Of a DNA stretch of 64,000 nucleotides, positions 1 to 13,900 are shown piece after piece; within the stretch, counting starts at the first letter, position 1; each line of letters opens with the position of its first letter. The position numbers were made by a program, and so were the translations under genes. The notes under the pieces are model-generated. The model worked only from the letters and a program-made list of their open reading frames with translations. It searched no databases and was not told the DNA's origin. This DNA is from Pomacea canaliculata (taxonomy: Eukaryota; Mollusca; Gastropoda; Architaenioglossa; Ampullariidae). The stretch spans positions 8,676,717-8,740,716 of the forward strand of contig NC_037597.1 of the NCBI RefSeq assembly GCF_003073045.1. The letters run 5' to 3'.

Positions 1-2489
1 ATCATGTAGCTGAAACATTCCTCCCACGCAAAGCAATGAACTCCAGATTTTGAAAAGCTTGAAATCTCTGATTCATTTTAAATCCCCCTTTCCATTTTTT
101 TAATCGTTACCTTTGACTGGATTTAGAGAGTGGATTTGCAATGATTTCGAAAAACGAAGGAGGTGAAAAAATGTTCCAGTGCATTTAAATTGATGGTCAC
201 GTAAGTGGGAGTGGGTGGAGGATTGTCTCGAGTGGCTTCTGGGGACTGAGAATAGAAAGACTTTTCATTTTCAGTACTTGCAATAAAGTCACTGGGGACA
301 GACTTGGCTTGAAGTAAACAGCATGGCTGTCACACGTCCTCTTTGATAAAATGGTTTGGAAAAGTGAATATGCTCAATGAACGGATCATGAGGGAATTCG
401 TACACTTTACGAAAAATAATAACACGACAATGCGGAATGCAAAGCTGAACTATGATTATGGCGGATATATGTATTATATTCGAAATGTTAGATTTTAGAA
501 ATTTACAAGAAAGAAATGGTCGACATCTCTATGACTGGGTGTGTCTTAACGCCTTTAATCTTTTATCTTCTGCGATGGAGATACTTTTAGCAATGTTACA
601 CACGCCTAGCTACAAAAGCACGAAAAATGTTTCTCCTTATTATTCAGGTCGTTCTTTTGAAATGATAATTTCAGTCTAGTTTGAAATGTGCGATGTTTGC
701 ATCTTGTTGAAACGAAATGAAAACACAATTAAACACTATTTTTGGAACGCTGGTGACAGTGTGCTTTCACTGCACCCACATGTACACACGAAACCCCTAC
801 GCAGAGAACCAAAGCCAGAAGCATGTTTGTCCTTTTTCCAAAGAAAACAAGAGGAAAAAAGTGAAAGCATGGAGTTCTCTTACCTTCATTAAGCGCAACC
901 AGCGAAGACAGACTCCGCGAAGCATCGAGGTATCATCGCAGGCGTTATTATCCACTGAGCTATCGCAGCGATCTCGTCAAATATACCCCACAGCTTTTGT
1001 GACGCAAGACGCACAGCACTTGACTGAGAAAAGGTATGGAGGGGTGGTGGTGCTATCCGAGTAAGACAGGCGGGTGGTGACTGACTCGTGGGTGGATGGC
1101 TAAGTGGGTGTGTGTATGTATCGCACCGACAAATCCCCTCGGATGCTGGAGGGTTGGATGGGGAGGGGGAGATGCGAACTTGAGAAGATTCTCCTCTCAA
1201 CACTTGGAGTCGGCTAGACAGTAATTGTCAGTGCTCGCTCTCAGTTTTTTTTAAATTTTATTTTCCTCGCACGTGCTGCACGTCACCAGGGTGGGGTGGG
1301 GGTAGTCCTCTGTTCGTGCTGCTCCTCCTCCTCCTCCCCGCACACTCACTCAATCCTCCTTTGCCACGTCAATGTTTCTACTCTTCTTCCGGTAGCAGCC
1401 TCTCTCGCTTGATTTGCCCAGCAAAACGAGCTTCTCTCTATGCTTAACCTGTTATCCCTGCTGCATGACGCCGGGGACAAAAGGGCCGATCACTCTCCGG
1501 TCACGTGGGCTTACGCATGGCTTGTTATCGTCCCTGCTCGTTGCTGTAGCATCGTGCGTGCATCCCCTCGCCCAGTCGCAGGTTTGTCAGCACAGAACGC
1601 TGGAACTGGCCTGCTGTTAGCCCTCAGCGAAACATGTGCCAACCAGTTTACAATAAAATCCCTCAGTTTACAGGGAGGAGTGGAGAAATTCTATCGCCTG
1701 TAAATTAACTTTGTACCAAAAGACAAAAAAAAAGGAACGCACAATTTCTGTCAAAATTGCCTCGAAATGTCAGATCGGTGAAAACATTTTCAGAAAAGGG
1801 CAAAAGGTTCTGCCTTGCTGCTGTCGTAATCAAATTACTTTCTTAACAAGGTAGAAGATTCGATATGAAGTGTTATATGTTATCGGAAAATAATTGATAA
1901 GCTTTTAGAGTTGTAGCAGGTGTACCCGATGTAGACAGTTATCGGAAGGCTTCTCAGTTCACCGGCATGGCGTGAGAGTGAGGATGATGCCGCTTGCTGA
2001 GCAGTGGCATTGATTTTCTCCCTTTGTCTGGAAGCCTTGTGTGTGTTGTATGTGGCTACGTAAAGAAAACACTCCCTTGTCATCAGAGTAGAGAGCTGTT
2101 GTCAGATAATTCTGAAATAAAAAAGGCGCTTGGTATTGCTTCTACCTTGCTTTCTTCAGGACATACTAACTTTAAATACTCAAACATGTATGAATGCGTT
2201 AATTGCTCGTTTCCTTGCAAACAGACATTTGTACATATGAGAAATTATACAGTATGTACAGCGTCTAGTGTATAATATTCAGAGGCGTAGGAACAGGGGG
2301 CAAGGGAAGCGCCCCCTAAAAAAAAGATACAGAGGAAGCAAGAATGTGAACGTCGTTCGCAGTCAGCATGGAGTTTGCCTCGTAACCCATTCCCCAAAGC
2401 CGAGCATCTTCCTGCGTCTCTGTATATCTTGTGTGTATACATATAATAGTAAAATATAAATGCACACATATGCTTTTCTTTCTCAGTCC

Positions 2490-2605
2490 CGAGCAGTGGA
2501 CATGTACACATCCATACATAATCCATCCATACATAAATGACCACACATTTGCATACATAAGTACAAACATACATGCATATACTCATACATAATTTGCTTG
2601 CTATC
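2490..2605. repeat. Degenerate CATA tetranucleotide repeat
   Basis: The tract is dominated by CATACATA and CACATA words broken by substitutions. It looks like an old microsatellite. Confidence 0.5.
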
Positions 2606-3447
2606 ATATAGACAGACAGATGTTATGGCAGAGATTCTATAAGAAAAAAAGTGAACGTGAGGGGCCAGGGTCAGACCATCAGCAGTCAAACTTGCTGAAC
2701 CATCAAAAAGCGGATGACAAAATGATAAACACGGGGACTGGGAAAAGGGGGCGGGAACAGGAGACGTCTGTGCCGCAGCTGCTCCTGATCCGATGATTAT
2801 AAAAGACTTGAAGACAATTTGATTTTTTTAAAAAGGCTTCTTGTCGGAAGACACGTCGTGTGCAAATCCAGGGAACGGGTAGTTAGAGTGAGCGAAGTCT
2901 CCCCTTCTCTCTCTCACACACACCCCTTCCCACCCTATCCCTTATAGTTAGTTTTCTCTCCAGTTCCCCCTCCTTACTCACTTATACTCAATGTCGGAGC
3001 CGATTTATTGTCTTCTTGCGTGTCTGTCTCACGACCTCTGTGTAGGAGGGTATTTGAATGGGTGGGAGGACGGATGGGCGGATGAGTGCTTGTGTTGCTC
3101 TCGATGTGCCTCTGTCTTCGCTTGGTCTCTTACCTGATGCTCTTGAATCTCCTGTGCAAAGTGTAATAGCAAAAAATACATATCTGAGCCTGGTTCATCC
3201 ATCTAGATGACATATCAAACATCCATTAACCCTAATTGGCAGGTTCAGTTCCCTCACAGACATCTTCAGATGAAGTCCATATGCGTTCTCTAAAGAATAC
3301 TTGCAATAGCAAATATAAAGAAGAAGCAGAAAACTGTACGGATTTCTTTTTCTTTTTGTGAACGATTAATGTGCACTTCCATGTTTGTTCTCCTATAAAT
3401 GGAATGTGGGTTTGTGATCGGGTGACAAGTGTGTGGGTATACTTGTG

Positions 3448-3451
3448 TGAA

Positions 3452-3482
<31 letters not shown>

Positions 3483-3500
3483 AAAAAAAGAGAGAGAATT
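3448..3500. repeat. Compound (TG)n(AG)n microsatellite
   Basis: A run of TG dinucleotides passes directly into AG dinucleotides and a short A run. Confidence 0.7.
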
Positions 3501-4204
3501 CTAAGATACTGAATAAGCTCATTTCTCTAAGGATACCTTAACAGTCTTGCCTAAAACTACAAGGTACAAATGTTCTGTATTTTCGTGCAGGGGCTATGCA
3601 TATTATGCAAGATCTGATAAACACTTCTTGCTTATTCTTCTAATCTACCTCTCATTTCAGCACATTCTTAGGGTTTTTATCATGTTTTCTTCACCTTAGT
3701 ATTAAATACTTCCTGTGTGCTTCTTGTTTCACTTACAATATACGAAGAGAACCTTATATATATAGTAGGCTCTTTAATTGTGATGGGCTAATCAGTAAAG
3801 TGCAGCTTAGATCCGTTTTTCTTTCTCTCTCACTTTCCACAGAAAAAGATGAGATACATAAAACTTGCATCCTAGTTGATAATGTAAATATGACAATGTT
3901 CCTAAAATTAAATCACTATCCGCCTAGTATACTGGCAGGTAAAGGGAGAGTAATCCTAGATTCGGACAAAAGAATGCGCCTGAAGTTGCTTCCCATACCA
4001 AAACACTCCGGCCCTCTCCGCACAGTTAAAAATAATTAGCAGCTGAGACAATTGTAAGAGGAACACAAAAGACTGCGTGATTGTAGCTATTCCCATTTTG
4101 AAGAAGGATTATTCAGAATTTAATTGGTGATTTTTCCCTTCCTATTCCAAAAGCAAGACTGTGACTTTCTCACTGCTGAGGAATAGGAAACAGAAAGTTA
4201 ATGC

Positions 4205-4391
4205 AAGTATGCGCATGCGTGGAGGCGAAGCGGAAGTTACAGCAAATGTCATGCGTAAAAACGTAAACTTGCCAACATAAGCATAGGCCTTTCTAAGTCT
4301 GTTACGTTTTTCGTCCACGTGTCAGAGTGTTTGCACTGCTTCTGTTTCCCTTATCTGCGGTGTTGTGATATATAGAATTTTTTTGTTACCG
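4205..4391 (+). promoter_or_regulatory. Candidate promoter and noncoding first exon of TJAP1-like gene
   Basis: A near-perfect NRF1 palindrome (core GCGCATGCG at 4,211-4,219) is followed 11 bp later by an ETS core (CGGAAGT, 4,231-4,237), a pairing common in housekeeping promoters. A splice donor (CCG|GTAAGG) at 4,391/4,392 could join a noncoding first exon to the acceptor at 4,953 in front of the first coding exon. The start of transcription itself cannot be seen; this is inference from motifs and position. Confidence 0.35.
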
Positions 4392-4953
4392 GTAAGGGTA
4401 TACAACGGTTAACATTATTTTTGTTTATACTCTTGTCTTTATGGTCTGTGTTCATAATCCGCAGGGACAGTCTCTAATGACAACGCACACAAGGCTGCGT
4501 CCGCCTTGGTAAAAGTTTGTTGACAGTCGTCAGTATTTTTCTGCGGAAGGAAAAAGATATTTGTGATTAGAATAAGGACACCTGAAGTAATTGCTTGACA
4601 AGAAAAAAAAAAATGGAGAAGAAAACACGATAATATCGACGACAATTATTAAAAGGACGATAGCATTTCTTTATCGCTGCAGTCAGGCAATTTAATACGA
4701 TAAGACATTCGGCCTGTATGCAGTGTCTCGCTTGTTCTCCAACCAACCGTACATTTCGTAAGTCGGCCAAGTCAAGTTCTGACGTCGATTTATTTTTCAT
4801 TGTTGATGTTTAATTCTAACACGTAGCTCAAGCAGAAGGAATATTATATAAATTATGTTGTTCAATTATTAGAGAAAACCCATGCAGATGAACACTGCAG
4901 AATTTTTGTTTGCAGACAGACATTTATGTTGTTATAAATTTCCATATTTTCAG

Positions 4954-7900
4954 AAGCTGCAATGATTGCAGTAAACTACAAATACTATGGCAGGACATCT
5001 TTATAATGGATGGCATCGACGCGCAGGTTCCGAAACAATGATAAGAGTTTCTGCAGTTTGCAAGGTATGCACCAAGAGATTGATTTGTTACATAAATGGA
5101 TTTTTGTGCTGAATGTTTATTCTTGTATATTGAAAACTTTTGCTAATATTCTCGGGGTTTCCCATCCATAAAATGCAAGTGGTTTTCAGACACCCAGTTA
5201 AAACTGTTGGGAATTCTCAGACCCCTAGTTAAAACTTGTGAGTTTTCATGCCCTCATTAAAAATTGGTTATAGTTTTATTCCCCATTTTCCTGATAGAGG
5301 GCGGTCAGGTGAGGCAAAGGTTAGCGCCTGTCACCAATCCAGTGAAGGTTAGCTGTCATGAATTCGGCTCTTTTCTTTGGCACGCTGTCTTTTTTTTTTT
5401 TTTGCATGTGGCATCTGTTTACAGGGCTGGCTGTCTTCCAAAGCCTTAGTTGCAGGCTTGGTGTAAAACACTAATTCCACCCCCCCCCCCCAACTCCATC
5501 CAATAAAAATATTAGCAGTATTATCAGTTAGTAGCAGAAAAAAGAACAGCAGTATACATTTTTTAATATTATCGTGATCTTTATCACTGATGTTTTCTTG
5601 CATATAAAAATTTGTGATTGATGTTTATTAACAATAACAAAATATTACCTTTCATGTCCAGTTTATTACAAAATGCCTTAAACAAGGAGATTGCCAGCCT
5701 GCGCTGTTGTGTTTTCAGACTCAGCCCCAAATCATCTTTTCTGTTTTTGGGTTTCCTTGGCAAATATTCATTTCTATGGTTAACAGTTTTTTTATGTGAC
5801 TTACATATGTTTCTGTGCAATGAAAAACTTGATGGTTGTTAATGATAGAAAAAAAGAGGGGGAAAAAGTGATGGTTAATGTTATAAAGTTAGTAATGTTA
5901 TAAAATATAAAAACTATAATTGGGCTCAGAAAATTGTCTGTCAAATAATCTATGGATACACATTGCAAGAAAAGTAACTGAACTAAAGTTTCTCATAAAT
6001 TTAATTTAAAAAACTGCCACCTTCCTAAGTCTTGTATTTTGATGCCATTGTTTATTCTTTGTTTTACTACTACATAGCTGTTAATAGATTAAGACAGTAC
6101 ATATGAATTATAGTGTATTTTCACACAGAGGTTGATTAACAAACTTTAAAAATATGTATTAAGCCAGGCACCTTTATCCTTTGTGTCTGTCACTTCATGT
6201 GTCTGCATTTTCAGAAAGCACACTAAATGTCAATTTTTCACATCATGCAAATTCCAGCAGTTTGTTTTTATCAGTAAAGATAGCAAACAACTTCAGTTAG
6301 CACTTGCAGGGAATACACCCCTAGTTCCAGACCATAGAGGAGGGAATGGCATGAAGTGACAGCAGCAAGGCCTACCAACTACTGAAAACCTTGACCAAGA
6401 CAAGGCAATGCAAGACTCAACAGTGGCCACCATCTTAAAGAAAGCAATGCTGTGCTCAACTGATGGACTGATGATTGTAGAGACCTGTACAAATTCCATT
6501 TGAAGACATATTAATTCTTTCAAAACAACCAGACTAAAACCAGCAAATTTGCAGACCCTACCAGTCCTATGAGAAGAGGTCAAAGAGCAATACACAGTCT
6601 GAAGGGACCAAACGTCACCTGGCATTGATAATGCCCCGGCTGAGCTGCTCAAGCAGGATTGGAATTAAACGACAAAGGCCTTCACTGCCCTGTGAACGCA
6701 GAGAATGGATGCAGTCACTATTTGTGATGAGTTGTGATAGGTCTCATTTTGTGTATCAATGGTGTCTTGTGTGCGTCATTATATTACTCATACCCCTTTC
6801 AAAAATAAGGAAAAAGTGAACAGTGCCAGAACTACAGAACATTAAGCTTAGTCTATCATCCAAGCAAAGTCATGCTGAAAGAAACACAGAACTGCATCAG
6901 AACCACTGCTGAGGAACTGCTAGCAGAAGAATAACCCAGCTTCAAGACAGGTATTGAGTTGACCTTCAGCTGTTTCACCTGATAGAGAAACATTTTCAGC
7001 TGAACCTCCCTTACAGCAAGCTTGATAAACTTGATCTTGATCTCCCACTCCGGTGAGGTGTTGTTACTGTTAACAACTTTAAGAAGGCTTTTGACAGAGT
7101 CTGGCTAAGTGATGTGAAAATTCGACATTGAAGAGGTTTTTGTCTAAGTCACTTGCTACCTACACTTTACAGATCTGCTAACAGGCACCAACAAAGAACT
7201 GCAAGACCTTACCAACATACTGGCATACAGCTTGAATGGAGACCAGAACTGATGAGCAAAGTCTTGGTCATAGGTGACGGCAAAGCAGAGATGTATATAA
7301 ATAGAGTATGGCTTAATGAGGTGAACAGCTTTAAGGACTTGAAAACCAGCATCTCTAATGATAACAGTTCCACAACAGATATTGGCATCAGGACTGTAAC
7401 AACGGCAATGGGTGGGTTGTTCTGGACAGTGTCTGGAGTAGTCATGACATCAAGTTTACTATAAAGTACAAGTCTTTCATAGTCCAATTATGTTTTATAA
7501 ATGTGAAACATGGACTTTGCTTGCTGATTGGAGAATTCAAGTATTTGACAACAACTGCCTGAACAAGCTGCTTGAGATCTTGTACAGGGAACATAAAACC
7601 ATTGACTTTGTACAAAGCGTGTTCGCCACACTTGCAGGACACCAGGGACCCCGGCCTGCATCAGTCAAGCAACATAAGCTGGTCTGGTTTGGCCATTTTG
7701 CCTAGTACAACACTTGGTCAAAGTCCATCCTTCAAGATATCTTGGAGGCTGATGCCTAGGTTACCAGAGGAAAATCTAGCTTATGAACATGAAGGAGGGG
7801 GGGGCATAAAAGACCTGCTCATGATTGTCCTAACTACTTGGTGGGCCTTGTCAGCTGGTGTATCTATCCATGTTCTCCCCCAGAGACAGGTATCAGTCAA

Positions 7901-10900
7901 GGGACAAATAAGTGAATGAATGAGCCCAGACCAACAGAAACAAGTAGACAGCATGGGGAACACCAAGCTTTGACCTCATATTTATTCAGTGCTCTAAGAC
8001 TTTATCAAAACTATTGGTTAGATGCATATATAATATGTTTTTTGCAGTCATCAAGTGTAATATTTTTCAATCATATTATTTGTCAAAAATAAATTATAGT
8101 TCACCTCTTGTTACTTTGGCTGATATCAACACAGAAAGGCTAGCATGTATGAAGTTTGCAGTCTGTGACATCTAAAACACACTAGAGGTTGACAGTACCA
8201 TGCAAAAGTAATCCAAGATATAAATACACTTGTGATTATATAAGCACTGGCTTAATATCGCTGTTGGAGTTTGGATTATTTTGTTTATCACTGGGCTGTT
8301 TTGTTTTATTTTCTGGAAACATGTTGTACTTTGAATAACAAATCTACAAGAGCCAAAGTAAAATCTTGTATATCGCAGATGGATTAAAATATAATTGGTA
8401 TAACTCATATGTAAACAGCATAATTGCTTATAACAGGAATGATAAAATAATAGTGAGCATAACAGTTGTATTATTGTAACTGTTGTGTGCCATATTTTGA
8501 AACCCTCTTTTATTTTTTTCAGGAATGTGGATGTGCTTGTCACAGCTGTATTGGTGTGACGTCAAAGTGAGTATTTTTAATGTTTTATATAGATTTGTGT
8601 GGTTTTTTTGTGTGTGTATTTTTTTTGTTTTTTTTCGCAGGCTTACATTTTGACAACTACATAAACATTTCACAGTTTCTGATTATAGATTTCCTTTCCA
8701 GCATGCAGTAGCTTATCACGTCTGAGTCACCTGTTTGTAAATCAGTGCATCCTAAAACGACTTGGCTTCAACTCTAATAACCTCAGAAATTATCATTTTG
8801 TTTCTAATTGCCATTTTCTGGACATAGTACATGAAAAGGTTATGCGTCTCCAGCTCCTGTGCCATTTCTCAAGTTACAGCCTATTTGAACCATTTTGGCC
8901 AAGACAGTATTGCAATAAATGGTGAATGATTTCTTGTCTGCTTGCATCAGGGATTATGTCTCATTAGTGAGATGGCTGGCCTCAACTCTTGTCTGTTTTC
9001 AGGACCCAAGTTACCAAATCAGTTATGCTTTCATACCTCCTTGGCAGATTTTCTTTATGTTGTTTTATGAGTTCTCTTGTGCAATTTGTGCAATGGAAGT
9101 GTGATGGCTGGATCAGTTCTGGATCCATCTGCTGCACTTGACCACAACACCCTTTCCAGCACCTTGTTGCTTGTTTTGGAACTGGTTCCAATCCTACTGG
9201 ACAGACCACACCCAATCTGTGGTTGTTAAAGCACCATATTTTCTTCTGTTCCTTTGAAGTATAGGGTGTCTCAAGGCTCAGTTCCAGCCTCTTTGTCACA
9301 CCATGCTGATGATGTACAATGCTATCATCTAGCCTTGCTTCTTAGCAAGTCTGCGCCGCCACACAGCAAACAGTAGAAGCTGTGAAAGCTTGGATATCCA
9401 CCAGCAAAAAAAAAAAAACTGTTCAAAGCTGGTTACTAGTTCTTGCCTACTTTTACAAATACAAGTTCCAGATACACTTGCAGTTTTAAGACAGATAATT
9501 TAAAAGTAGACCTACATGGTCTTTCAGGTCATGTATGTATGCACATCTGCCTGTTTTGTACTTAATAATAGTGATGGTTATAATAAAAACATAGTACTTG
9601 ATTATAACACACTTATCTTTATACTGAAAGTCTAAAGTGAAATATCAAGGAACAATGAAGTTTGTTATTTGCACTTTTAAAGTGATGCAAAAGAAAAGGC
9701 AAGGTAAATAAAAAAAAAAAACAATAACAAAATTAAGATATAGTGATCAGGAATAACCTGTCGCTTATTAGACAAAGCACTGCTATTAGCATCCAGAGAA
9801 TTTGGTCTTTAATATAATATGTGTTCTTGCTGAAGCTTTTTATAAACCTTTTTTTACATTTTTATTTTTTTGTCTTCACAGGTGTCATTTTGATGAACTA
9901 ATAATGAAATAAATACCTGCAACATTAGAACAAATAAACACGGGGAAGAAGTCCAAATCGCTTGCCCTATACATTTTGTGGTACAAACAGGTCAGCATGG
10001 AGGTCAAAGAGACCTAGACAGTTGCTAGGCTTCAGCTGTTAAAAGGTAGATAGATAAGGGGAGACCACAAAACAAGGAAGTATATTTACAGCTCTCTTAT
10101 ACTTGTCTTAGCCAACACAAGTAACAGACTGGCAACCACTGCAGTTCTATGTAAAACTTTCATTTGTGTGCCAGAAGAGATTTATACCAGTAAGATTATT
10201 TAGGGTTCTTTGGAGCTTATCAAAGTGACACCTGGAAAGACTAAAAAGCAAAGCCCTAGATGTTTTCTTGGTATTTGTTGGATTTGTTACTTTAATAAGA
10301 TTGAGTGTTACTAGAAATTGTATTAAACATTTTCTTATATGATAGCAGCAGACATTGCTAAACCAGTATTTTAACTAGTGCTCCATAAGAACAATTATTG
10401 ATCTTTGGCTTTAGTTTGCATGGTATGGTTTTCACATTGTTAATCATCATTCTGAAATCCCTCTGCTTCTTCATCTACCTTTTGCTCCCTGTTCCTCATC
10501 CCCCTCCCTCCTCCAACAATTACTCCAAACCTCCACAATAAATCAGGTAGTTCCTATTGTCTGTCAGTTACTGATCAGAATAAGGCTCAAACCAACAGCC
10601 ACCTGCTTCAGGATTTATGATAAGTGTACAGTTACTGCTGTATCAGGGCAGAGCAGTTGGTCCTACAAACACATGCAGATACAAAGCACTCTGCCAGAAA
10701 CCGAATCTAAATTTTCCCTATTGGCAACTGGTGTTTAACTATAGCACCACTGGACTTCCTGTTGGTAACACAGAAGATGAGACACTTAAGTGTGATAGCC
10801 ACCTAAAGTGCATGAATCTGCATAGACTGCTATGGCAGTTTGCATTTTTTTTTTTCACAGCCAGGACTTTGAATTTGGTATTTCATGTCATCTTTACTGC

Positions 10901-13900
10901 ATTAGCCACAAGACTGCAGAACTTGGTGAAAATATCAGAATCTTTAAAGAATAGAAAAACAGTATTGCTGTGGTCTTAATTAGGTAAATACAAATCTGTT
11001 TTAAGCTTATTTAAAAACAAAAAAACAAGTCGTTACTAGTCACCATCAAAGCTATATTGTGTTCTGAATGACTGTTCATGGTATTTCTGTAAACTATTGT
11101 CTCCTGCTTTCATTAATCCCTCCTCCTCCCCTCCCAATAATAAAAGAAATTGGAAAAAAACTTACATGTGGGTTAGTTGCCCTTGATTTTATTGAGTTTA
11201 TTGGAAGCTGGCCTAACTCTTGTCAAATTTCAGAAGTTGTCTATGTCAGCAGACATTTTCCAGCTAGCCATCTGTTGCCCTTAATATGAGACCCTTCTCA
11301 TTTTAGTGTGTGTGGGTGTTAGGCATACAGAGGAGCTGTTGATAAAAATCAGTTTTTATTCCTCCCCTTCCTCGTATATTTTTGTTGGGGGGTTAAATTG
11401 TGTTAGCTGCATTTTAACTGGTAATTCGCAATTTTCAAAATTATTTAAGTGAATATTTACTGATTGTAACAGGGTTTATTGGATGAATTGAGCAGCAAGA
11501 TAGTATTGATTAATTTTGTCTTCAGTATTTAGTGTCGTCAGAGGCAACATGCTGCACACACATAAACATACAGCTGCACTTCTGACTAACTCAATCTTAT
11601 GTGGTCAAGAAAGAGCTTCATCCTCAGAATTTCTGTGCTTTTAAAAGGCTTGTATGTGTAAGATGAATTCTTTATGTTATTTGCTTTAATTGTAAACCAT
11701 CCACATAAGATATGCTGCTATTCTGGTCACTTTATGAAGTGTATTAAAAGGTTCTTTTGTCTTTTTAAGCAAAATTGTTCATGCTTTGTTCTGCAAGTCA
11801 CACCCAGTGTGAAGTATTGTTAAGAAGATGAAATAGATGTTGTAGATAAGTATCCTGACTTGTCAAATTTCTTGAGAAGATCAGTTGCAGCTTTGTAATA
11901 ATCTAGAGAGCTGTTTTAACGTTACTTTCAAATTTAAGAGAAACTGCTTCTTATTTTGAGAGAAACTGTGTTTCCATGGACCATTTTCCCTATTATACCG
12001 AAGTTGGGTGCTACAGTCACAGCTCTTAGTATGCCATTGTATAATATGAAATTGATGTGTTCATGAAAATTAGGTTCATTAGACATGTATATTCGAATAT
12101 GCAAGAATGTAATGTCTGATGTAATAGAAATATGGCAGTGATTTCCTGAAGAGGATTAATAAAGATGTTTAAGCAGATCTGATCACTTGAAAAATTTATT
12201 TTCATAGAACTTTCTTTGGTCACTTTCTTCCTCTCCCTTTATCAATATATTTTTGAGTATTTTCATATAAAAAAATTACAGTATTTTACATTTGTTACGT
12301 TTTATAACATACAATACAATACTTGGTCTCTCAAGTTGCATACTAAATTAAAAGTTTTGTCTTATACACCATTTTCGATGGAACTGTGCATTATCTTGCT
12401 CACAAGCTCACTCATTTTTGTCTTTTGTTGCAGCCTTGATCTCCATGAGCAGATAGAGGCCTTGCGGAGTCAGCTTCAGCGAAGTCAGGCCAGCCTTGGT
12501 CAGGTTGAGATGGAGCTGATAGAAGGACGGCAACTGACAGCTCAGGAACTGGCCAAGACGCGTGATGAGCTGGCCAGACTGAGGGAGCGCTATGAGCGGC
12601 TGATAGAAAGCCACAAAAAGATGCAGAAACTCAATAACAATCTGGAGGACAAGCTTTTGAAGCTGGTAGGCACTGGCTGCAGCCCGGCATCTGTTCATTT
12701 CTCATTTGTTATGGTTATGCTTGTAGTCCAATGCTTTTTTAAAACAGTTATTAATAATGATTTGAATATTATTATTAATGTTTTTAAGATATTTAACTTG
12801 AAGGCTGACTTTTACCTTTTAGCAGAAAGAATGGTTTAGCCAAAAGGAGAAAGGTAAGGACCACACAGTGCTGGCTACCTTCGTCATCATTTTTTGAACT
12901 ACATCTAACTTGTTCTGATGTTATCGAACTTTGACTAAAGGGACTACATCGCCCTGCGCTATACTCAGGATACCTATGCCTATTTATCTATCCCCCTCCC
13001 TCTTTCTCACTGTTGGCCATACCGACCTCCGACTGTCGCGACACCTGTCTATAGCTCCCTCATTCAGCACCAGTGTCCAGTCGGTGGTAACGAAAACAAA
13101 TGCTGTTCTCCAGGCTAAGTATACCGGTCTTCCAATTTACGGTTGTACCCCTGAAGCGACGATGGTGGCCCCTCTTACGTAAGTGGTCACAATTCCCAAG
13201 CTTAGTTAATGCCAGAGGAGATAAACATTCGTACCCCTTTTGTCCAACTCAAAGCCTGGTATAGCCCCAGGGTGACCACTGCCCCTCTTTAATATTTTAT
13301 TACTAGCTTTGGCCCTGTTTTTCTGGCCTTGAACCAGACTGGTTCATGACAGTATGTTTGTATATAACTGCAGCATTTTTTTTTCCCCTCGCAGGTTACA
13401 GGAAATAAAATGTGAAATGTTCTTGGCTTTCTTTATAAGCATAATGCCATGGTTTTGATTAGAAAGCAATTTTTTTTAATCCAGGCATATATTTTATGTG
13501 GTTGTGCATTGATAGTCTTAAGTGGATGCATCTTGTTTGAGCCAGATTCTTTGGCCATCTCTTTCACCCAGCACCCATCTCATTTGATGCTTAAAAAGTG
13601 TATAATGTAAGTAAACATGCCACTTTTGTGTTAATAATTATCCTTTTCAACAAGTTATTGCAAAAGAATGTGAAATTTTAGATGCATGGTAGTGTACACA
13701 AATGTCGGTGTTTCACCAGGTTAATCAGTTTGAGTCAGAAAAGACCAACTTGCAGCAAGAGTTGTCCACCATGACAACCCGGGTGCTGGATGCCAGGGTG
13801 TACATAAATGAGCTTGAAGAAGAAAATGTGAGTTGATACATAGAATGCGCTACAATTAAAAGCTGTTCACTCCGGGAGGGTATGCTTTGGTGCGTTTGTA

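Larger units (their letters stand above)
1..4200. other. Intergenic, no gene recognised
   Basis: No open frame here resembles a known protein and the short frames look random. The stretch is mixed AT-rich DNA with a GC-richer patch around 1,250-1,600 and the simple repeats listed separately. At 2,278-2,320 a CAGAGGCGTAGGAAC start followed by G-rich and C-rich runs resembles a hAT transposon end, but I found no partner end. Confidence 0.4.

Noticed and set aside
890-985. tRNA-like A-box on the minus strand (ATAGCTCAGTGGATAA)
   Set aside because: No matching B-box, anticodon stem or acceptor pairing could be drawn; not a tRNA gene.
2278-2330. hAT-like transposon start (CAGAGGCGTAGGAAC)
   Set aside because: No partner end or target duplication found, so an element cannot be delimited.
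12823-12856. Possible extra exon of the TJAP1-like gene (KEWFSQKEK)
   Set aside because: Its length (28 or 31 nt) would break the phase between exons that already join in frame.
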